This document shows positions 53,224 through 61,557 of a DNA stretch of 64,000 nucleotides, piece after piece (within the stretch, counting starts at the first letter, position 1; every line of letters starts with the position of its first letter). Position numbers and translations under genes: made by a program. The notes under the pieces were generated by a model that was given only the letters and a program-made list of their open reading frames with translations, was not told the DNA's origin and made no database searches. The stretch spans positions 310,001 to 374,000 of the forward strand of contig NZ_NDYP01000002.1 of assembly GCF_002165775.1 (NCBI RefSeq), given 5' to 3'. Source of the DNA: Campylobacter concisus. GTDB lineage: Bacteria > Campylobacterota > Campylobacteria > Campylobacterales > Campylobacteraceae.

Positions 53224-53793
53224 GTGGCACAAAAATTAATATTAATAGGGGCGTCTACTGGCGGGCCTGGGCATTTAAAAAAGTTATTAAAAAACGTAAA
53301 ACTAAATGGAGCTATCATCGTGATAGCCCAGCACATGAATAAAATGTTTATAAACTCTTTTGCTATGCAAATCGGAAAAGAGTGTGGCTTGGATGTTGAA
53401 ATTTTAAATGAGAGGAAAATTTTAAAAGAAAATACCGTATATGTCTGCGAACAAAATGTAGTGGTATCACCAAATTTACCAATCAGTGCAAAGCCAAATA
53501 CAGAAGAAAAGACTATATATACGCCAAATGTTGATGTGTTGTTTAAATCTGGAGTCGGGATTTGCAAAAGCGCAAATGTCTTAGCTATCTTACTAACTGG
53601 TATCGGAGATGATGGTGCATCTGGGCTTGATAAGCTTTATAAGGCTGGAGCAAAATGTATAGCTGAAAATGAAGAGAGCGCGATAGTTTATGGTATGCCA
53701 AAACGTGCAAAAGAGCTAAATCAAAGCTTAAAATCATTAAATCTAACTATGATAAAAAAAGAGCTGGAGGATTTTTTAAATGCTATTAACTAA
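53224..53793 (+). CDS. cheB: CheB-type protein-glutamate methylesterase without receiver domain
   Basis: The 189-residue protein is only the methylesterase domain. The catalytic triad is visible: Ser11 in GASTGGPG, His37 in AQHMNK and Asp near residue 130 in LLTGIGDDGASG. CheB removes methyl groups from chemoreceptors and deamidates Gln residues. E. coli CheB has an N-terminal receiver that controls it by CheA phosphorylation; that domain is missing, as known in Campylobacter and related species. The start is GTG. The next gene, cheR, overlaps it by 14 bases. Confidence 0.94.
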   Translation: MAQKLILIGASTGGPGHLKKLLKNVKLNGAIIVIAQHMNKMFINSFAMQIGKECGLDVEILNERKILKENTVYVCEQNVVVSPNLPISAKPNTEEKTIYTPNVDVLFKSGVGICKSANVLAILLTGIGDDGASGLDKLYKAGAKCIAENEESAIVYGMPKRAKELNQSLKSLNLTMIKKELEDFLNAIN

Positions 53794-54604
53794 TGACGCG
53801 AAAGATACAAAAACAATGCAAACAAATACTTCACAAGATATGGATAGTTTTAATGAATTTATGAATGTTATCAAAACTCTTTGCGGAGTTGATCTGGAGC
53901 CAAAAAGAGATATTACGTTGCAGCGAATTACCATTTTTATTAGGGATCGCCAGATAAAAAGCTTTAAAGATCTTGTTTCAATGATAAGATATAACTCAAG
54001 CTTACGACAAGACATTTTAAATCTAGTAACTGTAAATGAGACTTATTTTTATAGAGAGTTACCTCAACTTAAAGATGTGATCTATTACGCAAAGGAGCTT
54101 GGAGGAGCTAGAATTTTATGTGCTCCTTGCTCTACTGGAGATGAGTCATATTCGCTCGCGATGCTTGCTTATGAGATGGGATTTAAACAGCATGAAATTT
54201 CAATCGTAGGTATAGATATAAACTCAGAAGCCATAGCAAGCTGTCAAAATGGTATTTTTAGTGAGAGGAGCTTGCATAGGTTAAGCGATTTTCAAAAAGA
54301 GAGATTTTTTACAAAAGTCGATGATAAATTTAAGATAAAAAAAGAAATTTTACCAAGGTGTGAGTTTAAAATTTTAAATGTTTTTGATGATGCTATTTTT
54401 AATCTAGGAAAATTTGATATCGTGCTTTCAAGAAATATGATGATCTATTTTGATGATGATTTTAGATTAAAATGTGTTGAGAGGCTTCATAAATTGCTTA
54501 AGCCAGATGGTAGGCTTTATGCTGGGCACGCCGATCTTGTGCCTTACACTCCAGCTTATGAAAAGCGCTTTTCAAATGGAACTACCTACTATTTGAAAAA
54601 ATAA
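53780..54604 (+). CDS. cheR: Chemoreceptor methyltransferase CheR
   Basis: The 274-residue SAM-dependent enzyme methylates glutamates on chemoreceptors. The N-terminal helical domain spans about 20-90 (LVTVNETYFYRE ends it), and the SAM-binding segments are LCAPCSTGDESYSLAML, VGIDINSEAIASCQNGIFSER and DIVLSRNMMIYFD. The beta-subdomain is present. A GGAGG site lies about 9 bases before the ATG, inside cheB. Together with cheB it forms the adaptation module. Confidence 0.95.
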   Translation: MLLTNDAKDTKTMQTNTSQDMDSFNEFMNVIKTLCGVDLEPKRDITLQRITIFIRDRQIKSFKDLVSMIRYNSSLRQDILNLVTVNETYFYRELPQLKDVIYYAKELGGARILCAPCSTGDESYSLAMLAYEMGFKQHEISIVGIDINSEAIASCQNGIFSERSLHRLSDFQKERFFTKVDDKFKIKKEILPRCEFKILNVFDDAIFNLGKFDIVLSRNMMIYFDDDFRLKCVERLHKLLKPDGRLYAGHADLVPYTPAYEKRFSNGTTYYLKK

Positions 54605-54613
54605 AAATTTGCC

Positions 54614-54639
54614 AAGTCGCCTTTTAACTTGGGCGACTT
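54614..54639. terminator. Bidirectional hairpin between cheR and the MFS gene
   Basis: AAGTCGCC (54614-54621) pairs with GGCGACTT (54632-54639) over a 10-base loop in the 48 bases between two convergent genes. On the minus strand it is followed by GGCAAATTTTTATTTTTT, a fair T tract; on the plus strand the tail is weaker. Confidence 0.7.
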
Positions 54640-54652
54640 AATTTAAAATCAA

Positions 54653-55849
54653 TCACCTTATTTTGTAGCTTTTTAATACGATGTGATAGTAAAAAGCCCC
54701 TACAAAAAAGAGGCTTCCCATAAAACTTGCAATCATCTCAACGCTAAGTCCAATATCATAAAGCAGTCCAATGACAAATGAAATGAGAGCGCTAAAGCCA
54801 AGAAAAACCATATCGTTATATGCAATCACTCGGCCATAAAATTCTTTTTTACAGTTTTGCTGAAGCATTGTATAGGTGTAGCTCCAAAGACTTGATGTGA
54901 AAAACCCAGCAAATATAATGCCAATAAGCGATAGATAAAAATTCCAAAGCGATAAAGCCCAAATGATGATACCAAGGCCTTGACCGATATATACGAAAAT
55001 AAGCGTATTTTTATTTATAAATTTACTAAGTATGGCTGGAGCAAACATAAGCGAAATGGATCTTGAGGTATTTAATAGTCCTATAATTAATGATGTCGAG
55101 AGTAAATTTGCATATTTGTAATCAGCCAAAAGTGCGATCAATGCGTCATAAGCGGTAATGCCAACAAAGGCGTGCAAAAATATAAGACGCACGATGAGTC
55201 TATTTTCTTTTAAATACACAAGGCCATTTTTTAGCATTTTTAGAGGCTTTTCTATAAATTCTGGCTTTAGACCTTGCAAATTTAAAAAATATAAAAATCC
55301 AAAGCTAAGAATGTATAGTATGCCATCAAGCAAAAAGGCGCTTTTTATCCCAAAAAAGTGTATATAAACTCCAGCAAGCCCCATGCCAGCGGTGTATGAG
55401 ACTGCCCAGATGATAGAGTGGATCTCGTTTGCGAGTTTGAGATTTTCTTTGCTTAAAATTTTTGGCAGTACGCTCATTTCCACTTGAAAATACATTCCGC
55501 CAGTGCCATTTCTAACAAAAATGATGAGTAAAAGTAGCCATAAAAAATCAAGTGAGTCTATAAAAAGAAGCATAAAAACGCTTATCGTCTCAACTGCCAT
55601 CATGATGACAAGCATTGGTTTTGGGCTAAATTTATCAACTAAAATTCCACTAAACGGAGCTATGACAACACCTGGGATAAATGCCATCGCTGCACTTAGC
55701 GTGATCGCCCAAACAGGAGCGTCAAGCTTGATAAGAAGGGTAAAAATACCTGTGTGCGAAAACCATACGCCAAAATAGCATATAAGCTGAATGATGCTTA
55801 AGAGGCGAAAATTTCTCTCTTCTTTTAAAAGTTTAAGATATTCTTTCAA
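54653..55849 (-). CDS. MFS transporter (MFS_3/EntS-like)
   Basis: The 398-residue carrier has about twelve helices and looks like the MFS_3 group that includes enterobactin exporter EntS and many macrolide-type exporters. Landmarks are the N-terminal LKEERNFRLLSIIQLICYFGVW, FSGILVDKFSPKPMLVIMM (loop 2-3) and FVRNGTGGMYFQVEMSVLPKI. The substrate cannot be told. It lies 1 base after the NlpE-like gene on the same strand and may be co-transcribed with it. Confidence 0.85.
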   Translation of the reverse strand: MKEYLKLLKEERNFRLLSIIQLICYFGVWFSHTGIFTLLIKLDAPVWAITLSAAMAFIPGVVIAPFSGILVDKFSPKPMLVIMMAVETISVFMLLFIDSLDFLWLLLLIIFVRNGTGGMYFQVEMSVLPKILSKENLKLANEIHSIIWAVSYTAGMGLAGVYIHFFGIKSAFLLDGILYILSFGFLYFLNLQGLKPEFIEKPLKMLKNGLVYLKENRLIVRLIFLHAFVGITAYDALIALLADYKYANLLSTSLIIGLLNTSRSISLMFAPAILSKFINKNTLIFVYIGQGLGIIIWALSLWNFYLSLIGIIFAGFFTSSLWSYTYTMLQQNCKKEFYGRVIAYNDMVFLGFSALISFVIGLLYDIGLSVEMIASFMGSLFFVGAFYYHIVLKSYKIR

Positions 55850-55850
55850 C

Positions 55851-57053
55851 TTATTGATTCCACATTAGCGTTATTTGCTCTATCTTTGTTTCATCTGGGA
55901 TATCGTTTAGACTTGTTACCTCTTTGACAAGTGGATTTTTTAGTGTGATTAGCATATCGTGGCTATCTATTTTTAGATAGATATTGTTTTTGTCACTACT
56001 AAATTTAGAAATAACAAGAGAATTTTTTATATCTTTGAAATTTGATTTAAGGCTGATATTTCCTGGAGTTTTAAACTCGTTTGAGTAAATTTCAATGCTT
56101 GTGATAATGCCATTTAGCAAGGTGTATTCAAAAATTCTTTCACTTTTACTTGTTACGATGTAGCTGTTTTCTTTTTTTGTGTTATCTCGTTTTATGTTTT
56201 TTGAGCCATAAATTTTTATCACATCTCTATTTGCTGATTCGTTTGTCAGCTCTGCAAAAAAGCCTTTGCCAAAGAGATTTTTTTGATCTTTATCTTTTTT
56301 ATATCGTCCGCTTATGTGAGCATTTTTACAAATTTTATCGTTTGCTACTAGAAAAATTGCATTATTTATCCTGTGTATGCTTAGAGCAATTCCTTTTTCA
56401 TCTAAAAGGTAAAAAATTCCTTTGTCGTAAAGTAGCTCAGAGCTAAACTCGCAAAGTGGCGAGCCATTTTTTAACGATGAATAAAAACTTATTTTTGCGC
56501 CATTTTTACTTGGCACGATTACAATGTCTAAAAAGTTATCTTTGTTTTTAAATTTATAAAATTTAGCAAAAAAACTATCTTTGTAAGCTTTATTTACCGG
56601 TTCAAAATTATAAATTTGAGCTAGCACGCCAACTCGCTTATTTTTCTTGTCATCAAGTTGAAGAAGTGAGTTTTTATTTGGTGCGAAGTAGCTAAGATTG
56701 CCATTTTCATCTTTTAAAATGATAGCACTATCATCAACATCAAATGTGCCATTTTTTTCAACTAAGCTTACTTCTTTATCCATAGTAAGCATTGTTTTTG
56801 TGTAGGTTTTATCTTTATTTAGCGTAATGATAGTTTTTATGCCTTCGCAGTTTGGGCAAGGCAAAATAGTGTGAAAACTACTATAAATTGAGTTTGGAAG
56901 TATTAGCTTTTCTGGCTTTTTGGGTGTATTTGCCTGAACTAGCGGTTTATCTTCTTTTACTGTATTTTGTATGTTTTGTTGTGGCTCTAAATTTTCATTT
57001 TTTGCGCAGCCAAGGATGAAAAATGAGATAAGTATGGCAAAAAGATATTTCAT
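55851..57053 (-). CDS. Large NlpE-like lipoprotein
   Basis: The 400-residue lipoprotein has a signal MKYLFAILISFFILGC (lipobox ILGC). A linker rich in Gln, Pro and Lys follows, then an NlpE N-terminal domain (about 55-150) with the C-P-N-C pair in TILPCPNCEGIKTIITLNKDKTY; in E. coli NlpE the CxxC takes part in copper and folding stress sensing through Cpx. The remaining 250 residues (GRYKKDKDQKNLFGKGFF and IEIYSNEFKTPGNISLKSNFK) are not a known domain. ATG at 57053 has AAGGAG 6 bases ahead. A short NlpE paralogue is encoded just upstream. Confidence 0.8.
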   Translation of the reverse strand: MKYLFAILISFFILGCAKNENLEPQQNIQNTVKEDKPLVQANTPKKPEKLILPNSIYSSFHTILPCPNCEGIKTIITLNKDKTYTKTMLTMDKEVSLVEKNGTFDVDDSAIILKDENGNLSYFAPNKNSLLQLDDKKNKRVGVLAQIYNFEPVNKAYKDSFFAKFYKFKNKDNFLDIVIVPSKNGAKISFYSSLKNGSPLCEFSSELLYDKGIFYLLDEKGIALSIHRINNAIFLVANDKICKNAHISGRYKKDKDQKNLFGKGFFAELTNESANRDVIKIYGSKNIKRDNTKKENSYIVTSKSERIFEYTLLNGIITSIEIYSNEFKTPGNISLKSNFKDIKNSLVISKFSSDKNNIYLKIDSHDMLITLKNPLVKEVTSLNDIPDETKIEQITLMWNQ

Positions 57054-57101
57054 TTGCAACTCCTTAAAAATTGCAAAATTATATCATTTTGCCTTTAAAA
57101 T

Positions 57102-57530
57102 TTATTTTACGCGTTTAAAGATGTATTTATCTTTTAGCTCGCCAGTGACCTCTTTTTGATCCATATCTAGCATTTTTAGGTTCTCGCCTTCTATTTTATA
57201 AAAGCTTTTTTCTTTATACTCATCAATCGTTGTTATCACACCATTTTTGACTGAGTATTTGCCCTTGCTAACGGCTTTGTAGTTGTCTTTTGACTTGTAG
57301 TTCATCACACTTTCAAATGTGCCGTCTTTTTTTAGTGTAAGGGTTGAGTCTATGCCCATGCAGCTAGCGCAAGGTAAAAATGCCTTGTAAGTGCCCTCGA
57401 TGCTGTTTACTGGAGCCATGCAGCTACCTTTTACTTCACATTTGCCTTGTGGGACATTTGCGTTTTGGCTAGATGAGGCACAACCTGCCAAAAGTAGGGC
57501 CGCACTTAGTGCAAATATAAAATTTTTCAT
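57102..57530 (-). CDS. Small NlpE-like lipoprotein
   Basis: The 142-residue lipoprotein has the signal KNFIFALSAALLLAGC (lipobox LAGC). It is a single NlpE N-terminal domain: GTYKAFLPCASCMGIDSTLTLKKDGTFESVM carries the CxxC pair (given as landmark), followed by KGKYSVKNGVITTID and a short C-terminal strand. Two further cysteines (GKCEVKGSC) precede the domain. It lies 48 bases upstream of the larger NlpE-like gene on the same strand; the two probably arose by duplication. Confidence 0.82.
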   Translation of the reverse strand: MKNFIFALSAALLLAGCASSSQNANVPQGKCEVKGSCMAPVNSIEGTYKAFLPCASCMGIDSTLTLKKDGTFESVMNYKSKDNYKAVSKGKYSVKNGVITTIDEYKEKSFYKIEGENLKMLDMDQKEVTGELKDKYIFKRVK

Positions 57531-57565
57531 GCTAATCCTTTTTGAAAATAAAATTTAAAATGTAT

Positions 57566-57571
57566 TATAAT
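57566..57571 (+). promoter_or_regulatory. -10 box for the SPFH-NfeD operon
   Basis: A TATAAT box within TGTATTATAATAC lies 40 bases before the ATG of the SPFH gene, and an AAAGGAG ribosome site follows at 57600-57606. It lies in the 80-base divergent gap with the small NlpE-like gene. Confidence 0.5.
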
Positions 57572-57610
57572 ACTTAAGAAAATAACAAATTATAAATTAA
57601 AGGAGTAAAA

Positions 57611-58525
57611 ATGCAAATCGAAGCATTTGGCGTTTTAGTCGTAGTTCTGGTTATCTTTGCGTTCTTGTTTTTAAAGGCTGGCATCAAGATCGTCTCACAA
57701 GCTGATAATCTACTCATCGAGCGACTTGGTAAATTCCACAAAGTGCTTGATGGCGGATTTCACATAATCATCCCATTTGTCGATCAAATAAGAGCGATCA
57801 TTACCGTAAAAGAGCAGCTTGTAGACATCACAAAACAGCAAGTCATCACAAAAGATAACGTAAATATAAGCGTCGATGGTATCGTCTTTTTAAAGGTGTT
57901 TGACGCAAAAATGGCGGTTTATAACGTAGATAACTATAAGCGTGCCATTGCAAATTTAGCCATGACTACGCTTCGTGGCGAGATAGGTGCTATGAATCTT
58001 GATGACACGCTAAGCTCACGTGACCGCCTAAATGCCGCACTTCAAGTAGCTCTTGGCGATGCAGCTGGCAACTGGGGTGTAAAGATCATGCGTGTAGAAA
58101 TTTCTGAAATTTCTGTTCCACTTGGCATCGAAGAGGCGATGAATATGCAGATGAAAGCTGAGCGTGAAAAACGTGCGATCGAGCTAAAAGCCTTGGCTGA
58201 AAAAGAGGCACTAATACGCAACGCAGAGGCGCTAAAACAAGAAAAAGTACTTCAAGCAGAGGCTATAGAGCGTATGGCTGATGCGAAAAAATACGAGCAA
58301 ATCGCCATAGCAACGGCTCAAAAAGAGGCTATGGATATGATAAATGATAGTATGAGCAAAAACGCAAATGCAGCAGAATTTTTGCTCGCGCGCGATAGAG
58401 TCGGGGCATTTAGCGAGCTAGCTAAAAATAGCTCAAAAGATAAAATTTTAGTCCCTTATGAAGCGACTGAACTAATTGGCTCTCTTAGCGTTTTGAAAAA
58501 TTTTCTAGCTAAGGATAAGGCGTGA
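57611..58525 (+). CDS. SPFH/band-7 membrane protein (QmcA/stomatin-like)
   Basis: The 304-residue protein has an N-terminal membrane helix (FGVLVVVLVIFAFLFLKAGI) and an SPFH domain (about 25-200: ERLGKFHKVLDGGFHIIIPFVDQI, ITKQQVITKDNVNISVDGIVFLKV, AMTTLRGEIGAMNLDDTLSSRDRLN as separate landmarks). It ends in an Ala/Glu-rich coiled coil (MKAEREKRAIELKALAEKEAL). Such proteins form large membrane assemblies with NfeD partners and influence membrane quality control. The next gene is its NfeD partner, overlapping by 4 bases. Confidence 0.92.
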   Translation: MQIEAFGVLVVVLVIFAFLFLKAGIKIVSQADNLLIERLGKFHKVLDGGFHIIIPFVDQIRAIITVKEQLVDITKQQVITKDNVNISVDGIVFLKVFDAKMAVYNVDNYKRAIANLAMTTLRGEIGAMNLDDTLSSRDRLNAALQVALGDAAGNWGVKIMRVEISEISVPLGIEEAMNMQMKAEREKRAIELKALAEKEALIRNAEALKQEKVLQAEAIERMADAKKYEQIAIATAQKEAMDMINDSMSKNANAAEFLLARDRVGAFSELAKNSSKDKILVPYEATELIGSLSVLKNFLAKDKA

Positions 58526-58914
58526 TCAGCCCTTTTATAATGATAGCAATCGGTGTAGTTTTATGCATCACCGAGTTTATCTTTTTCTCATTTTATTTGC
58601 TATTTTTTGGCATAGCTTTTATCGTAGTTGGAGCTATAAATTTTGGTTTTAGTTTTGCTTGGAGCTATCAAATTTTAATTACAGCAGCGATTGCGATCGT
58701 GCTCCTTGTGCTTTTAAAAGCGCCGTTAAAGAGTAAATTTATGTCCAGAAAAGAGAGTTTTAACGAGGAATTTTTAGACGAAGCCGGAGTTGGTGAGATC
58801 AGAGAAAATATGGTCTATTTTAAAGGCACTCTTTGGAAATATGACGGAAATTTAGCTAACGGAGAGAAGGTGACGGTTCTTGGCGCCAAAGGTGACAAGG
58901 TGATATTAAAATAA
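58522..58914 (+). CDS. NfeD-like membrane partner of the SPFH protein
   Basis: The 130-residue protein has two to three membrane helices (FIMIAIGVVLCITEFIFFSFYLLFFGIAF and ILITAAIAIVLLVLL) followed by a C-terminal OB-fold (about 80-130: GEIRENMVYFKGTLWKYDGN and EKVTVLGAKGDKVILK). This is the short NfeD form without protease domain. SPFH and NfeD genes are a standard pair. A bidirectional terminator follows its stop. Confidence 0.9.
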   Translation: MISPFIMIAIGVVLCITEFIFFSFYLLFFGIAFIVVGAINFGFSFAWSYQILITAAIAIVLLVLLKAPLKSKFMSRKESFNEEFLDEAGVGEIRENMVYFKGTLWKYDGNLANGEKVTVLGAKGDKVILK

Positions 58915-58933
58915 AAGTGCCATTTGGCACTTT
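58914..58933. terminator. Bidirectional terminator after nfeD-like gene
   Basis: AAAGTGCC (58914-58921) and GGCACTTT (58926-58933) form an 8-bp stem with a 4-base loop between two convergent genes. The minus-strand tail TTTTATTTTAAT is T-rich; the plus-strand tail is TTTATACTATTTT. Confidence 0.75.
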
Positions 58934-58936
58934 ATA

Positions 58937-59149
58937 CTATTTTGCGTGGGCTGGGCAGCCTGCTGGCATTTGCTCATGCATCGCCCCTTGCATGCCATGA
59001 TGTGGGCAGCTTGGCATATTTTCTTGCATCATTTTTTGATGATGAGCACATCCGCAACTTGCACCTTGAGGCCCTGCTGGCTTTGGCTCATTTTTGGCAC
59101 AACCAACTAAAAATAGGCCTATAACTGCGGCTAAAACTATCTTTTTCAT
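58937..59149 (-). CDS. Tiny lipoprotein rich in His, Met and Cys
   Basis: The 70-residue protein has a lipobox (LFLVGC, Cys17). Its 54-residue mature part is crowded with metal-type ligands: SCGCAHHQKMMQE, SCPHHGMQGAMHEQM and AGCPAHAK, that is several His, Met and Cys arranged as HH, CxC and C-P-x-H repeats. This composition suggests copper or another soft-metal binding in the periplasm. A GGAG site precedes the ATG. It is convergent with the SPFH-NfeD pair and about 1.4 kb from the NlpE-like genes. No known family is recognised; function inferred from composition only. Confidence 0.75.
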   Translation of the reverse strand: MKKIVLAAVIGLFLVGCAKNEPKPAGPQGASCGCAHHQKMMQENMPSCPHHGMQGAMHEQMPAGCPAHAK

Positions 59150-59280
59150 ATTTGCTCCTTAAAAAAGTTTGCATATTCTATCTGCTAAAGTTAAAAATTT
59201 GGTAACGACATGATTTATCATATTTAAAAGCATTTTTGGCTAAACTTTCGCCCAAAAATAAGCAAAATAAAAGGTTAAAT

Positions 59281-60327
59281 TTGAAAAGACTTAGTGTAAA
59301 TGAAGCCATCGATCTTATAGAAAATGCACCGCTTCACGAGCTTGGCAAGATGGCGCTAGCTAGAAAAAAAGAGCTTCATCCAGAAGGCATTACGACCTTC
59401 ATCGTAGATCGCAACATCAACTATACAAACGTCTGCTGGGTGGATTGTAAATTTTGCGCATTTTACCGCCACGCAAAAGAAGAGGACGCTTATGTGCTAA
59501 GTTTTGAGGAGATCGGCAAGAAGATCGAGGAGCTTATCGCCATTGGCGGCACGCAAATTTTATTTCAAGGTGGCGTTCATCCAAAGCTAAAGATCGAGTG
59601 GTACGAGGAGCTTGTCGGCTACATCAGCAAGCACTATCCAAGCATCACGATACATGGCTTCTCAGCCGTTGAGATCGACTACATCGCAAGAGTTTCAAAA
59701 ATTTCTACAAAAGAGGTCTTAAGACGCCTAAACGAAAAGGGCCTATACTCGATGCCAGGGGCTGGAGCGGAAATTTTAAGCGACCGCGTGCGTGACATCA
59801 TCGCCCCTAAAAAATGCGACACCGCAGACTGGCTTCGCATACACAAAGAGGCGCACGAGCTTGGCATGAAGACGACTGCGACGATGATGTTTGGCACGGT
59901 TGAGAGCACTCGTGAGATCGTAGAGCACTGGGAGCACATCAGAAATTTACAAGATGAAACGGCTGGGTTTAGGGCATTTATACTTTGGAGTTTTCAAGGG
60001 CTAAATACAAAGCTTATGCAAGAATTTCCAGAGATCAAAAAGCAAAGCTCAAATGTCTATCTAAGACTTCTTGCGGTTTCAAGGCTCTTTTTGGATAACT
60101 TTAAAAATATCCAAAGCAGCTGGGTCACGCAGGGCAGCTACGTTGGTCAGCTAGCGCTTCTTTTTGGCGCAAACGACCTTGGCTCGACCATGATGGAAGA
60201 AAATGTCGTAAAGGCCGCAGGGGCTAGCTTTAGGATGAATCAAGACCAGATGATCGAGCTTATAAAAGATGTCGGAGAAATTCCAGCCAAGCGTAACACA
60301 AACTACGATATTTTGGAGAAATTTTAG
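59281..60327 (+). CDS. mqnC: Dehypoxanthinylfutalosine cyclase MqnC
   Basis: This radical-SAM enzyme of the futalosine route to menaquinone closes the ring of dehypoxanthine futalosine. The Fe-S motif C-x3-C-x2-C is VCWVDCKFCAFYR (Cys52, 56, 59), followed by ILFQGGVHPKL and YSMPGAGAEILSDRVR. I start at TTG 59281, which has AAAGG 6 bases ahead and gives MKRLSVNEAI; a TTG at 59236 in the same frame is less likely. The product is 348 residues. MqnE, a related radical-SAM enzyme, is excluded by the cyclase-type blocks, though the distinction by eye is not perfect. It is followed with no gap by the M16-like gene. Confidence 0.9.
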   Translation: MKRLSVNEAIDLIENAPLHELGKMALARKKELHPEGITTFIVDRNINYTNVCWVDCKFCAFYRHAKEEDAYVLSFEEIGKKIEELIAIGGTQILFQGGVHPKLKIEWYEELVGYISKHYPSITIHGFSAVEIDYIARVSKISTKEVLRRLNEKGLYSMPGAGAEILSDRVRDIIAPKKCDTADWLRIHKEAHELGMKTTATMMFGTVESTREIVEHWEHIRNLQDETAGFRAFILWSFQGLNTKLMQEFPEIKKQSSNVYLRLLAVSRLFLDNFKNIQSSWVTQGSYVGQLALLFGANDLGSTMMEENVVKAAGASFRMNQDQMIELIKDVGEIPAKRNTNYDILEKF

Positions 60328-61557
60328 ATGAAAATTTTAGATATCAATGTAAAAAATGTAAAAATTCCAGTCGTTTTTGAAAGCTCAAAAGCGATGCCAG
60401 TAGTGAGCCTAAAACTAGTTTTTAAAGCAGCTGGTAGCTCGCAAAATGGCAAGCTAGCAGGCCTTGCAAGGCTAAGTGCAAATTTACTAAACGAGGGCGA
60501 TATGAAGCTAGGCTCGGCCAAATTTGCTAAAGAGCTTGAAGTGCGGGCGATCAGCCTAAATGCAAGCTGCGGCTTTGAGATATTTTGCATCGAACTAAAC
60601 TGCCTAAAAGAGCACTTTGCCTTTGCGTGCGGCAAACTAAAAGAGCTTATAAGCGCTCCAAATTTAACTGATGAAATTTTAAATAGGTGCAAAACCGTCA
60701 CACTTGGCGAGATCGCAGCAAACGAAAACGACTTTGACTACTTAGCAAGGCAAGGACTCTTTGAGCTTTTATACCCAAAAAGCGTGCTCTCTCTGCCAAG
60801 TATCGGCACGAAAAAGAGCATTAAAGCTATAACGCTTGAAGATGTGAGGAAATTTTTAAACGAGCATTTAGACCTTTCAAATTTACTTTGCGTGCTAGGC
60901 GGTGACATCGATGAGAAGCAGACAAAAGAGCTAGCTGGAGTTTTAGAAATACTAAAACCTGGCAAGGTGCGAAATCTAGAGCGCTTTAGTCCAAGCGACA
61001 AGTGCGAAAGTAGCGAGATCATCAGGCAAAGCGAGCAGGCATACATCTACTTTGGCGCGCCATTTAACGTAAGACCTGAGGAGAAATACAAAGCCGCAGT
61101 GGCGACATTTATCCTAGGCGAGGGTGGCTTTGGCTCAAGGCTCATGGAGGAGATCCGCGTGAAAAGAGGGCTTGCATATAGCGCCTACGCTAGAAATTTG
61201 CTAAATCTCTCTTACAGTCAGCTATACGGCTACATGCAGACAAAAAATGAGAAAAAAGATGAAGCTATCGCCGTTATAAAAGAGGAAATTTTAAAATTTA
61301 GTAAAAAAGGCGTTAGCAAGGCCGAGCTTGAGCAGGCGAAGAAATTTTTACTTGGCTCGTTGCCGCTTAGACTTGAAACGCTATTTAAGCGCCTTGACAT
61401 CGCGCAGGGCGAGTTTTATGAGCATGGTGAGCTTGGGGCATTTTTAAAGGACCTTGATAAAATTTCAGCCCTTTCGCTAAGCGAGCTAAATAGCTTCATA
61501 AAAGCCCACGCAGAGATCAATCAGCTAAGTTTTTGCGTCTTAAAAAATGAAATTTGA
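60328..61557 (+). CDS. M16-family peptidase-like protein lacking the zinc motif
   Basis: The 409-residue protein has the two-lobed M16B (PqqL/MPP-like) layout. Where active members have H-x-x-E-H about 45 residues in, this protein reads G-L-A-R-L-S-A-N-L-L-N-E-G, so none of the zinc histidines are present. The second half keeps GGFGSRLMEEIRVKRGLAYSAYA, the R/Y substrate-binding motif typical of the non-catalytic partner subunit. It is probably a regulatory or substrate-holding subunit paired with an active M16 encoded elsewhere. It follows mqnC directly and overlaps recG by 11 bases. Confidence 0.82.
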   Translation: MKILDINVKNVKIPVVFESSKAMPVVSLKLVFKAAGSSQNGKLAGLARLSANLLNEGDMKLGSAKFAKELEVRAISLNASCGFEIFCIELNCLKEHFAFACGKLKELISAPNLTDEILNRCKTVTLGEIAANENDFDYLARQGLFELLYPKSVLSLPSIGTKKSIKAITLEDVRKFLNEHLDLSNLLCVLGGDIDEKQTKELAGVLEILKPGKVRNLERFSPSDKCESSEIIRQSEQAYIYFGAPFNVRPEEKYKAAVATFILGEGGFGSRLMEEIRVKRGLAYSAYARNLLNLSYSQLYGYMQTKNEKKDEAIAVIKEEILKFSKKGVSKAELEQAKKFLLGSLPLRLETLFKRLDIAQGEFYEHGELGAFLKDLDKISALSLSELNSFIKAHAEINQLSFCVLKNEI

